From contig DGZL01000035.1 in assembly GCA_002398515.1 (NCBI GenBank), positions 524 to 15,491 on the forward strand: a stretch of 14,968 bases of DNA, in the 5' to 3' direction. This document shows, piece after piece, positions 8,173 through 14,092 of this stretch. Position 1 is the stretch's first letter. The number at the start of each line of letters is the position of its first letter. Position numbers and translations under genes: made by a program. The notes below the pieces were generated by a model. The model was not told the origin of the DNA and made no database searches. It saw nothing but the letters and a program-made list of their open reading frames with translations. This DNA comes from Firmicutes bacterium UBA4981. Lineage in GTDB: Bacteria > Bacillota > SHA-98 > UBA4971.

Positions 8173-8183
8173 CCGATTATCGG
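8173..8183. promoter_or_regulatory. 11-nt palindrome CCGATTATCGG at the S8 protease start region
   Basis: This is a perfect inverted repeat (CCGAT, T, ATCGG) between the candidate -10 box and the ribosome site of the S8 gene. It lies where transcription would begin, a typical place for a repressor operator. No matching second site was found in the window. The role is inferred. Confidence 0.3.
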
Positions 8184-8212
8184 ATGATAAATGATATTCC
8201 ACGGGTTCATAA
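8184..8212 (-). promoter_or_regulatory. Candidate promoter of the two-protease operon
   Basis: On the minus strand TTATGA (8212-8207) is separated by 17 nt from TATCAT (8189-8184), which matches 5 of 6 bases of the sigma-A -10 box. The -35 match is weak (3 of 6). A second TATCAT lies at 8196-8191. The start of transcription would fall in the adjacent palindrome. Confidence 0.35.
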
Positions 8213-8319
8213 TGCGTGAGTAGATGCTGCACAGCACTGTGCGTCGGAAGACCAAGCATATGCGCACCTGCCGGGTAATCGGGTAGGAGTATGAAGCGCC
8301 ATGCCCGGCGCACATAGAA

Positions 8320-8347
8320 GAGGCCACGACTTATCCGCCGTGGCCTC
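8320..8347 (-). terminator. Strong hairpin after the small membrane-protein cluster
   Basis: GAGGCCACG (8320-8328) and CGTGGCCTC (8339-8347) form a perfect 9-bp stem around a 10-nt loop. On the minus strand the stem is followed by TTCTATGTG, a poor but present T-containing tail. It lies 38 nt beyond the stop of the last small ORF and before the protease promoter, so a minus-strand terminator is the best reading. Confidence 0.5.
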
Positions 8348-8384
8348 CGGTGTGAGGAGGCTGCGAGTTGGTAGCCAGGCCATA

Positions 8385-8501
8385 TCATTGCGTTTGAGGG
8401 CTCTTACGCATCACGACTATCTTAACGATACTGATTAGCTGCGGTATCATTAGGATGAACAAGAAAACCACCAGCCACCAGTTGTCCAGTTGAAAACTCA
8501 C
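8385..8501 (-). CDS. 38-aa single-helix membrane microprotein (third member of tandem family)
   Basis: This 38-codon ORF starts at GTG 8501, with GGGGAGGG about 7 nt upstream. It reads VSFQLDNWWLVVFLFILMIP, then QLISIVKIVV, and ends in a basic and polar tail (MRKSPQTQ). The pattern is acid plus WW, a hydrophobic helix, and a proline in the middle. It matches the two upstream microproteins: acidic residue two before WW, then V/I-rich, LF-IL, and P at the same spacing. One transmembrane helix of about 23 residues is expected, with the basic end inside. No known family is recognised. It is too short for most gene finders. The support is the RBS, the similarity to its neighbours, and the terminator hairpin downstream. 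Confidence 0.6.
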   Translation of the reverse strand: MSFQLDNWWLVVFLFILMIPQLISIVKIVVMRKSPQTQ

Positions 8502-8541
8502 ATTTCAGCCCTCCCCTATATTCCCGCTCGCTGAAACAGCC

Positions 8542-8643
8542 TTACACCTTCTTTGACCAGATCGGGAAGAAGACTAGAAATATCGGAACGAGCAAGATGA
8601 AGAGCAGTATGATTATCCACCAGAATTCCAATTCCTGTGTCAT
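8542..8643 (-). CDS. 33-aa single-helix membrane microprotein (second member)
   Basis: This ORF starts at ATG 8643 with a near-perfect AAAGGAGG ribosome site 8 nt upstream. It begins MTQELEFWWIIILLFILLVP, continues IFLVFFPIWS, and ends KKV. It is almost entirely one transmembrane helix with an acidic N-terminal flank (ELE) and a basic C-terminal end (SKK). It is nearly identical in its first 22 residues to the 28-aa neighbour upstream (MTQELExWWIII, then LF, LLVP, FL), including at DNA level, so the pair arose by duplication. A longer overlapping frame on the same strand has no such support. The function is unknown. Small hydrophobic spore or stress proteins (for example YjcZ-like) are similar in kind only. 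Confidence 0.75.
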   Translation of the reverse strand: MTQELEFWWIIILLFILLVPIFLVFFPIWSKKV

Positions 8644-8722
8644 TTAATTGTCCTCCTTTCACAGCATGCCTAGCGTTTATGATATACTGGGTGTTCGTCA
8701 TTTTCGAGACGTAGGACACATC

Positions 8723-8809
8723 CTATATACACATGAAGATCAGGAACAAAGGAACAAGCAACACAAAGAGAAATATGATTATCCACCAGACTTCCAGTTC
8801 CTGTGTCAT
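8723..8809 (-). CDS. 28-aa single-helix membrane microprotein (first member)
   Basis: This ORF starts at ATG 8809 with GAGGAGG 8 nt upstream. The sequence begins MTQELEVWWIIIFLFVLLVP and ends LFLIFMCI. It shares the MTQELE start, the WW pair and the LLVP motif with the 33-aa neighbour, but lacks the basic tail. The ribosome site is partly inside a possible hairpin (8821-8827 with 8845-8851), which could limit translation. No known family is recognised. Confidence 0.72.
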   Translation of the reverse strand: MTQELEVWWIIIFLFVLLVPLFLIFMCI

Positions 8810-8820
8810 GAGAAACGCCT

Positions 8821-8851
8821 CCTCTCTTGATAACCCCAAACCCCAGAGAGG
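8821..8851 (-). promoter_or_regulatory. Hairpin covering the ribosome site of the 28-aa ORF
   Basis: On the minus strand CCTCTCT (8851-8845) can pair with AGAGAGG (8827-8821), a perfect 7-bp stem with a 17-nt loop. The downstream arm contains the first half of the AGGAGG ribosome site, so the hairpin could hide it. This is direct base pairing by eye; a regulatory role is inferred. Confidence 0.35.
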
Positions 8852-8864
8852 CTGTGGTCTGTAC

Positions 8865-8873
8865 TATAATATG
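8865..8873 (-). promoter_or_regulatory. Candidate -10 element upstream of the microprotein genes
   Basis: The minus strand reads CATATTATA, which contains a sigma-A-like TATTAT and also fits the CATAnnnTA form of sporulation sigma E/K -10 boxes. No good -35 element was found at the right distance. Only weak support. Confidence 0.2.
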
Positions 8874-8902
8874 GAGTCATGCCTCACTTTGCTCCCGGAG
8901 TC

Positions 8903-9106
8903 TTACGGATACTGCGTCGGGTCCCTTGCGCTTTCATTCATAGACCGTGTGTCACCTTCAGGAGTAGCCGCACCCGGGACAAAAAACGCAAGGATAGCAC
9001 TTACAAGGAACACAACACTCCCAATGAGATTCAGGATATTCACAATGGACGATAGATTGTTCCGGTTATCTCCGGCATAATGGACCGACCTCTTAGCAAG
9101 AACCAT
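8903..9106 (-). CDS. 67-aa small membrane protein, unknown function
   Basis: This 67-aa ORF starts at ATG 9106 with GGGAGA about 10 nt upstream. A basic N-terminal part (MVLAKRSVHY) is followed by one transmembrane helix (about 25-44; NLIGSVVFLVSAILAFFVPG) and a polar, acidic tail. It is not like the WW microproteins next to it but lies in the same direction, 51 nt after the 120-aa hypothetical and 93 nt before the 28-aa ORF. No known family is recognised. It is probably real, given its membrane helix and place in the series. Confidence 0.6.
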   Translation of the reverse strand: MVLAKRSVHYAGDNRNNLSSIVNILNLIGSVVFLVSAILAFFVPGAATPEGDTRSMNESARDPTQYP

Positions 9107-9157
9107 GACCTTGTCATCTCCCTATGCGCATGCCCGGGAGACCCGGGGAATTAGCTG

Positions 9158-9520
9158 TTACGTTTCATCCTCGGACTTACCGGGATTCCCGAAAGCATCA
9201 TGGGATGTCTCAAGAAATCTACGGATTTCAGGTGGGACTTCTCCAAACTCCAGGTCGGAAATAGCCTCAATTGCCATATTCATGATTTGCTTTCGAGTCT
9301 CGTCAGGCATTGATGCCAGAAAATCCTGGGCCATCTGTGCCATCTGGTTCACGTCTTCCAGCTGAGTATCAGTGCAGCCAAAGTCGTGTAGCATTGAGCG
9401 GATTTTCTCAGTATCTCCGGTGGATACACCGAACTCGCGAACTAACTCGTCGAGCGACGCGTTGTCTCGTCTGTCTCTTCCGGCGAGGAACCTAGACAGT
9501 AGATCATCAAATTCACTCAT
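9158..9520 (-). CDS. Acidic 120-aa hypothetical protein
   Basis: This ORF starts at ATG 9520; AAAGGTGG lies about 11 nt upstream. The protein is soluble, acidic and predicted helical (FDDLLSRFLAG, LDELVREFG, IRSMLHDFG, TRKQIMNMAIEAISDLEF), with no signal peptide or membrane helix. One Cys is present (FGCTD). The helical patches may support protein-protein contacts. I recognise no domain. It is the first gene of a minus-strand series leading into the small membrane proteins and is divergent from the coiled-coil gene at 9769. Confidence 0.7.
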   Translation of the reverse strand: MSEFDDLLSRFLAGRDRRDNASLDELVREFGVSTGDTEKIRSMLHDFGCTDTQLEDVNQMAQMAQDFLASMPDETRKQIMNMAIEAISDLEFGEVPPEIRRFLETSHDAFGNPGKSEDET

Positions 9521-9768
9521 GAATCTTATGCCCCACCTTTCAGGCTTCCTATTCAGATTAGTGCCGCAGGCAACCCCGATGGCTTTTGGGTCATATATTA
9601 TCGATAGATCTTATTCTGATTAGGCTTCCTTGGTGATTTCCGCATTCTGTGGTCAGGCGATAGGTTAAGCTTAATTGGTCTTGCCCGGCACAGAATCGTA
9701 AACGGAGGTCATATAATATAATGCTAATTGAGACGTATAGTCCCCAATTTTGATAGTGGGGTGGTCCT
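9521..9768. promoter_or_regulatory. Divergent intergenic region with imperfect direct repeats
   Basis: This lies between two divergent hypothetical genes and should hold both promoters. TATTCAGATTAG (9550-9561) and TATTCTGATTAG (9612-9623) match at 11 of 12 bases, 62 nt apart, each beside an AGGCTTCCT copy (9542-9550 and 9622-9630). TTAAGCTTAA (9665-9674) is a perfect palindrome. For the plus-strand gene, an A/T-rich CATATAATATAAT (9710-9722) contains two overlapping TATAAT boxes without a clear -35 box. Confidence 0.35.
9742..9764 (+). promoter_or_regulatory. Hairpin overlapping the ribosome site of the 9769 gene
   Basis: CCCCA (9742-9746) can pair with TGGGG (9757-9761). The second arm is part of GGGGTGG, the ribosome site just before ATG 9769. 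Folding would reduce access to it. The stem is only 5 bp, so the effect is uncertain. Confidence 0.3.
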
Positions 9769-10359
9769 ATGGATTTACAAGCGATCCATGACGCAATATC
9801 CCAACAGAACTTAATCATGCAGAGACTGGAACGCAACATGAAGCGGATCGAGGACTCATATGGCCGTGTATCCTCGAGACTCGATGCACTGGAAGCTAAG
9901 GCTGAGACACCGCCTACGGATATCGGCGACAGCCGCAGATTCAGAAGGGCGCAAGCGAGTTCTGTTCCGGAGAACAAAGAAACCGGAGACACTGAAAAAA
10001 CAGATGACAGACTGGAAGGGGCGCCGAACGATACTGCGGAAAAGGAAGAGAAAGCCACGACTTTGACTGCACGTGTGAAATCGGCTATCCGTGGCTCTGT
10101 TCAAGACGGAAGTGTCAATGCCGCACTGGATAAGTTTCAGGCGTCAGTGAAACTAACAGACGAAGCTACCGGCGCACTCTCAGAAATTGCGTCCCTTGTC
10201 AGAGCATCGCTAGATCAAGATCAAAACGTCATGCAACTGGGCTCAATGCCTATTCCCGGAGGCTCGCTTGCCCTGCTTTTGGAGATGGCGAAAACACCGC
10301 AGTTTCAGCGCTTCATCGCAAATGTAGTAGCTCAAACACTTAAGGAAGTTGAAGCTTAG
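9769..10359 (+). CDS. Coiled-coil hypothetical protein (196 aa)
   Basis: This is the only gene besides the XRE regulator on the plus strand. ATG 9769 has GGGGTGG 4 nt upstream. Residues 1-45 (QNLIMQRLERNMKRIEDS, then SRLDALEAK) have heptad spacing that suggests a short coiled coil. A polar, low-complexity linker rich in E, K, T and D follows (about 48-105). A helical C-terminal part (about 105-196) includes LDKFQASVKLTDEATGALSE and IPGGSLALLLEMAKTPQFQR. There is no signal peptide or membrane helix. I do not recognise the family. The layout (coiled coil, linker, helical domain) would suit a small scaffold or adaptor protein, but that is only an inference. Confidence 0.75.
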   Translation: MDLQAIHDAISQQNLIMQRLERNMKRIEDSYGRVSSRLDALEAKAETPPTDIGDSRRFRRAQASSVPENKETGDTEKTDDRLEGAPNDTAEKEEKATTLTARVKSAIRGSVQDGSVNAALDKFQASVKLTDEATGALSEIASLVRASLDQDQNVMQLGSMPIPGGSLALLLEMAKTPQFQRFIANVVAQTLKEVEA

Positions 10360-10380
10360 GAAGCGTGCCATTGATTCGCG

Positions 10381-10667
10381 CCTCTTTTCCAGAGGATATC
10401 AGGGTAGCAGGTGCTTGCGTGAGGGGGCGCCCCGAATTCGGCAAGCATATGGATAGGCCATATTCGAACGAGGCGCGCGAGAAGCGCGCCTTCGCCGGAA
10501 CGCAACACCTGCCACCCCCGACATGAGACACCGCGGACAAAGCCTGTCCACAAGAAAGTAAGAAATTATATCTATCCGGAGCAACTCCCCTGAACAGTCA
10601 TAATCAAAATAGGGGTAGCCGCGGGAATCCCGCCGTCCACCCCCATAGATCCTACCCATTTTCGGGT
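10381..10667 (-). ncRNA. Candidate structured RNA downstream of sucD, class unknown
   Basis: A 346-nt gap between convergent genes holds many helices. On the minus strand: ACCC/GGGT (10667-10654); ATCTAT/ATAGAT (10650-10645 with 10575-10570) enclosing GGGGT/ACCCC around GCGGG-CCCGC (10612-10644) and GGAG/CTCC (10588-10578); a 7-bp stem (10551-10545 with 10539-10533); a 16-bp stem with one bulge (10516-10501 with 10419-10403); inside it AGGCGCGC/GCGCGCCT (10491-10471) and ATATGG/CCATAT (10463-10447); then CCTCT/AGAGG (10395-10381). The 7-bp and 16-bp stems each contain a G-U pair on the minus strand that becomes an A-C mismatch on the plus strand, favouring a minus-strand RNA. I recognise no known family such as RNase P, tmRNA, SRP or 6S RNA. 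It could be an extended 3' end of the sucCD transcript. Confidence 0.4.
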
Positions 10668-10681
10668 TCTCTCTCAGATTC

Positions 10682-10696
10682 ATGCCGAATCGGCAT
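10682..10696 (-). terminator. Short hairpin just after sucD
   Basis: ATGCCG-AAT-CGGCAT is a perfect 6-bp stem with a 3-nt loop, 9 nt beyond the sucD stop. On the minus strand it is followed by GAATCTG, so there is no T run. It could be a weak terminator or an RNA-end stabiliser rather than a normal intrinsic terminator. Confidence 0.3.
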
Positions 10697-10705
10697 TTAA
10701 CTGCA

Positions 10706-11578
10706 TCAAAGCAGTCCGGAGATTATGTCCACAACCTCATTTACCGTGTCTGCCACAGGAACGCCTACTTCCATAAACGCCTTTACCTTAGACTCAGCTG
10801 TCCCCATGGAACCTGATACGATGGCGCCTGCATGTCCCATTCGCTTTCCAGGAGGAGCAGTGCGACCGGAAACAAACGCCACAACAGGTTTTGCCATACT
10901 ACGGATGAAAGCGGCAGCTTCTTCCTCATCGCGTCCTCCGATTTCACCTATCAACACCACGGCTGAGGTGGCATCGTCCTCCTCAAACGCTGCGAGACAA
11001 TCCACGAAAGTCGTGCCGATTATCGGGTCGCCTCCAATCCCAATACACGTTGACTGTCCGATCCCGCGGGATGAAAGGAGCCCTACCACCTCATAAGTAA
11101 GGGTGCCGCTCCTTGAGATTACTCCGACAGGTCCAGGCTGGAAGATCTGCCCCGGCATGATTCCACAAGACGCTTCGCCGCATGTGATAATGCCTGGGCA
11201 GTTTGGCCCAATGACCCTGCACCTCGATCCTTCATTCTTAGCCCGATCCAGCATATCAATGACATCAAGGGTGGGAATACCTTCAGTGATACATACTGCA
11301 AGTTCGATTCCGGATGCGAAGGATTCCACAACTGCGTCCCTGGCAGCTCTCGACGGCACGAAGATACACGACGTATTTGCCCCTCGTTGTTCCACCGCCT
11401 CAGCCACGGTATCAAACACAGGGATGCCTTCTACGTCTTGCCCGCCTCTCCCGGGAGTCACTCCTGCAACTACCGTATCAGGGTTGTAGTCTCTCATGCG
11501 GAGCGCATGGAATTTTCCCTCGCGGCCTGTAATTCCTTGAACAACAATCCTCGTGCGCTTATCTACGAATATACCCAT
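10706..11578 (-). CDS. sucD: Succinyl-CoA synthetase (ADP/GDP-forming) alpha subunit
   Basis: The 290-aa alpha subunit binds CoA and carries the phospho-histidine. It has the CoA-binding Rossmann start (VVQGITGREGKFH), VIGPNCPGII, GVISRSGTLTYEV, GIGGDPIIGTTF, GEIGGRDEEEAA and the active-site loop GKRMGHAGAIVSG with H249. Length and motif order are normal. The ATG at 11578 is preceded by GGGGGAGGG 7 nt away and is 1 nt past the sucC stop; a start 16 codons upstream would overlap sucC and lacks family support. It works with SucC to turn succinyl-CoA into succinate with formation of ATP or GTP, reversibly. It is the last gene of kor-suc. Confidence 0.95.
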   Translation of the reverse strand: MGIFVDKRTRIVVQGITGREGKFHALRMRDYNPDTVVAGVTPGRGGQDVEGIPVFDTVAEAVEQRGANTSCIFVPSRAARDAVVESFASGIELAVCITEGIPTLDVIDMLDRAKNEGSRCRVIGPNCPGIITCGEASCGIMPGQIFQPGPVGVISRSGTLTYEVVGLLSSRGIGQSTCIGIGGDPIIGTTFVDCLAAFEEDDATSAVVLIGEIGGRDEEEAAAFIRSMAKPVVAFVSGRTAPPGKRMGHAGAIVSGSMGTAESKVKAFMEVGVPVADTVNEVVDIISGLL

Positions 11579-11579
11579 C

Positions 11580-12719
11580 TTACATCCCTCCCCCTGCAAT
11601 TGCCACAATACGCCCGGCAGCGTCAACCATGGTGTCTGCTGTCACCACAGGTGTGTCGCGGAGGAGAGCCCGTCCTTCCTTCTCTCTGGTGCCGACCAGC
11701 CGCACAACGACCGGAAGATCCAGGTTTACGCTTTCAATAGCTTTAAGGAGGCCTTGCGCTACTTCATCACAGCGAGTTATGCCACCGAATACGTTGATGA
11801 GGATTGCCTTAACACCTTTATCCATGAGGATGAGTTCCAAGGCGTTTTGGACTACTTCCGCCCTTGCGCCTCCGCCAATGTCAAGGAAATTCGCAGCCTC
11901 TCCGCCTTCAGCCTTGATAGCGTCAATTGTCGCCATTACGAGGCCTGCTCCGTTTCCGATAACCCCTATATCGCCATTGAGCTTCACATATGTAAGCCTT
12001 CTCCTCCTGGCCTCCTGCTCCAAGGGGTCATCGCCTTCCGCCTCCCAGAGGCCCCCGTACCCGGGATGCCTGAAAAGAGCATTGTCGTCTAGGGTAATCT
12101 TCGCGTCAGCAGCAACTACTTTCCCGTCCTTTGTCAGCATGAGAGGGTTAATTTCAGCGAGCTCAGCGTCTTCTTGTATGAACAAGCGGAATAAGGAAGA
12201 GAAGTACCCGCCTACCTGCGTGACAGCGCTTCCGTCAAAACCTGCCGCTAAAGCCAAGGCCCTTGCCTGCCACGGCATAAAGCCTTCTCTCGGAGTTGAC
12301 CATACCTTAGCGATTCTCTCAGGGGTCTTGGCAGCGACTTCCTCGATGTCAACCCCGCCTTCACTGCTGGCTATGATCGCAATTGATTTTCGTGACCTGT
12401 CAACCGTCACGCCCAAATAGTACTCCTTCACTGCTTCGACAGCCTGTTCTACCAGGACTTTCCGGACAGTAAGCCCCTTTATGTCCATCCCGAGAATTCG
12501 TGAAGCCGCGTCCCTGGCTTCCTCTGCGGTTTTCACCACACTGATACCGCCTGCCTTACCCCGCCCGCCGACATGAACCTGGGCTTTCACCACAGCATGT
12601 CCTCTGAGCTCAGACGCGATTTCATAAACCTCATCCGGGGTCTCTGCAACCCTTCCGTGAGGAGTGGCAATTCCGTAGCGCCTCATAATCTCCTTTGCTT
12701 GATATTCATGGACTTTCAT
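11580..12719 (-). CDS. sucC: Succinyl-CoA synthetase beta subunit
   Basis: The 379-aa ATP-grasp beta subunit binds nucleotide and metal. It starts MKVHEYQAKEIMRRYGI, which matches the family start, so ATG 12719 is used rather than one 13 codons upstream. Motifs are KAQVHVGGRGKAGG (about 45-58), LAEINPL (188-193), NGAGLVMATID (266-276), FLDIGGGA, and FGGITRCDEVA. The nucleotide (ATP or GTP) cannot be told reliably by eye. A GGGAGG lies about 12-16 nt before the start, inside the end of korC; the genes overlap by 14 nt, so translation is probably coupled. Together with SucD it forms succinate from the KorABC product. Confidence 0.95.
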   Translation of the reverse strand: MKVHEYQAKEIMRRYGIATPHGRVAETPDEVYEIASELRGHAVVKAQVHVGGRGKAGGISVVKTAEEARDAASRILGMDIKGLTVRKVLVEQAVEAVKEYYLGVTVDRSRKSIAIIASSEGGVDIEEVAAKTPERIAKVWSTPREGFMPWQARALALAAGFDGSAVTQVGGYFSSLFRLFIQEDAELAEINPLMLTKDGKVVAADAKITLDDNALFRHPGYGGLWEAEGDDPLEQEARRRRLTYVKLNGDIGVIGNGAGLVMATIDAIKAEGGEAANFLDIGGGARAEVVQNALELILMDKGVKAILINVFGGITRCDEVAQGLLKAIESVNLDLPVVVRLVGTREKEGRALLRDTPVVTADTMVDAAGRIVAIAGGGM

Positions 12720-13272
12720 GTCTAGCTCTTGCCTCCCTCCCTTTTTCGAGGCCGACATTGAATGCCTTCATGTTCAGCTCTTCAGTGCCTCGTGGGACCC
12801 TGGACAGAATTGCCTTTTCCATAGCTTCAGGCGTCACTACGTCAGTTACGCCGACAAGCGCGCCGAGGGCTACGACATTAGCCACGACCTGCCTGCCCAC
12901 ATCGTGTCTTGCGATTTCGGTAATGGGTAGAGTCACGACGGAAGCCCCTTCCACAGAGGGTATGGAACTCACGTTAGTATCGTCCACAAGAACTATCCCG
13001 CCTGGTTTCACCAGGCGCCCATATCTGTCACATGCTTGCTGAGACATGACGAGAACGACGTCAGGGAAAGTGACCTTAGGGTAGTCTATTACGTCATCTG
13101 AGACTATGACCTCAGCCCGACTCGCGCCTCCGCGCGCCTCAGGCCCGTATGACTGTGTCTGGATCACCTCATGACCGTCATGGACTCCTGCAGCCTCAGC
13201 CAGGATTAGGCCTGCCAGAATCAAACCTTGTCCTCCGGTTCCTGAAAGCCGAATTTCTTTATACATTGTCAT
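12706..13272 (-). CDS. korC: 2-oxoacid (2-oxoglutarate):ferredoxin oxidoreductase gamma subunit
   Basis: The 188-aa gamma domain has EIRLSGTGGQGLILAG at the N-terminus, then QTQSYGPEARGGASRAEVIVSD, FPDVVLVMSQQACDRY and VANVVALGALVG, the hallmarks of this family. It helps form the CoA-binding part of the enzyme. AAGGAG lies 4 nt before ATG 13272 and 10 nt before ATG 13266; either may be used, and both overlap the korB end. Pairing with sucCD supports 2-oxoglutarate as substrate over pyruvate or branched-chain oxoacids. It lies in the korABC-sucCD series. Confidence 0.93.
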   Translation of the reverse strand: MTMYKEIRLSGTGGQGLILAGLILAEAAGVHDGHEVIQTQSYGPEARGGASRAEVIVSDDVIDYPKVTFPDVVLVMSQQACDRYGRLVKPGGIVLVDDTNVSSIPSVEGASVVTLPITEIARHDVGRQVVANVVALGALVGVTDVVTPEAMEKAILSRVPRGTEELNMKAFNVGLEKGREARARHESP

Positions 13273-14089
13273 CAGTCTCCTTGGTAGCGGCTTCGATTAT
13301 CGCTTCGTAGCGCTTAGTATATTCAGGCCTGGTCCTTGTTCCAATCTCGCCGATAATGAACTTGTCAGCCATTTCATCAGGTGAGAGTCGGGACGCAGCC
13401 TTTTTTGTCACCGCATGTTCTTTCTGCCAGTCCAACATGACCAAAGCATTTCTCATCTTGTTGCGGCGTCCGAAATATGTAGGACACTGAGAGACAGCCT
13501 CCACGAAGGCAAACCCGTCTGTGGCTATTGCCTTGGCTATCAACCGCGAAAGGGGTCCGGCATGGTACGCAGTTCCTCGTCCCGCAAAACTCGCTCCCGC
13601 AGCAAACACCAGATCGCACAGATCAAAAGGCTCCTCTATGTGACCGTAAGGCGCAGTCGTCGCCATTTTTCCGGTGGGAGTCATAGGCGAATACTGACCG
13701 CTTGTCATCCCGTAGATGCTGTTATTGAAGCATATTGTTGTAAGGTTGATATTCCGCCTCGCTGCGTGTATTAGATGGTTCCCGCCGATAGCAGCAAGGT
13801 CCCCGTCTCCGGCCAGCACAATAACGTCAAGGTTAGGCTTCATCATTTTGATGCCTGTGGCAAAGGCCAAGGCCCTGCCGTGAGTTGTATGAAGGGTATC
13901 AAAATCAAGGTAACCCGGAGCCCTGGATGCGCACCCGATCCCCGATACTACACAGATATTGTTCTTATCCAGATCCAGTGAATCAATGGCCCGAAGGACA
14001 GCGCCCAGCACTATTCCATGGCCACAGCCTTCGCACCAGATATGCGGCATCTTGTCCGCTCTGAGATAGTAGGTAATAGGTCTTGCCAT
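13259..14089 (-). CDS. korB: 2-oxoacid (2-oxoglutarate):ferredoxin oxidoreductase beta subunit
   Basis: The 276-aa beta subunit holds the TPP and an iron-sulfur cluster. C19 and C22 (WCEGCGHG), C53 (SGIGCASR) and C202 (VSQCPTYFG) fit the four [4Fe-4S] ligands. The TPP/Mg motif is GDGDLAAIGGNH (94-105) leading to FNNSIYGMTSGQ. A HTTHGRALAFATGIKM stretch is typical of the family. ATG 14089 has GGAGG 8 nt upstream, which overlaps the korA stop. Reaction: 2-oxoacid + CoA + oxidised ferredoxin gives acyl-CoA + CO2 + reduced ferredoxin. Substrate 2-oxoglutarate is inferred from the sucCD neighbours. Confidence 0.94.
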   Translation of the reverse strand: MARPITYYLRADKMPHIWCEGCGHGIVLGAVLRAIDSLDLDKNNICVVSGIGCASRAPGYLDFDTLHTTHGRALAFATGIKMMKPNLDVIVLAGDGDLAAIGGNHLIHAARRNINLTTICFNNSIYGMTSGQYSPMTPTGKMATTAPYGHIEEPFDLCDLVFAAGASFAGRGTAYHAGPLSRLIAKAIATDGFAFVEAVSQCPTYFGRRNKMRNALVMLDWQKEHAVTKKAASRLSPDEMADKFIIGEIGTRTRPEYTKRYEAIIEAATKETDDNV

Positions 14090-14092
14090 GTC

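Noticed and set aside
8516..8719. 67-codon ORF overlapping the 33-aa microprotein in another frame
   Set aside because: It has no ribosome site; the overlapping 33-aa frame has a near-perfect one and a duplicated relative.
9769..10104. Minus-strand ORFs opposite the coiled-coil gene
   Set aside because: Low-complexity Ser/Phe/Arg-rich translations expected from the reverse of the coding strand; no ribosome site.
10621..10633. T-arm-like GCGGG-AAT-CCCGC suggesting a tRNA or tmRNA end
   Set aside because: The TTCGA loop core is missing and there are no matching acceptor, D or anticodon arms.
10399..10683. 94-codon minus-strand ORF in the gap after sucD
   Set aside because: No ribosome site, an Arg/Gly/Pro-rich translation without domain-like pattern, and the same bases form dense RNA-like stems. 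Its length is easily explained by the GC-rich helices.
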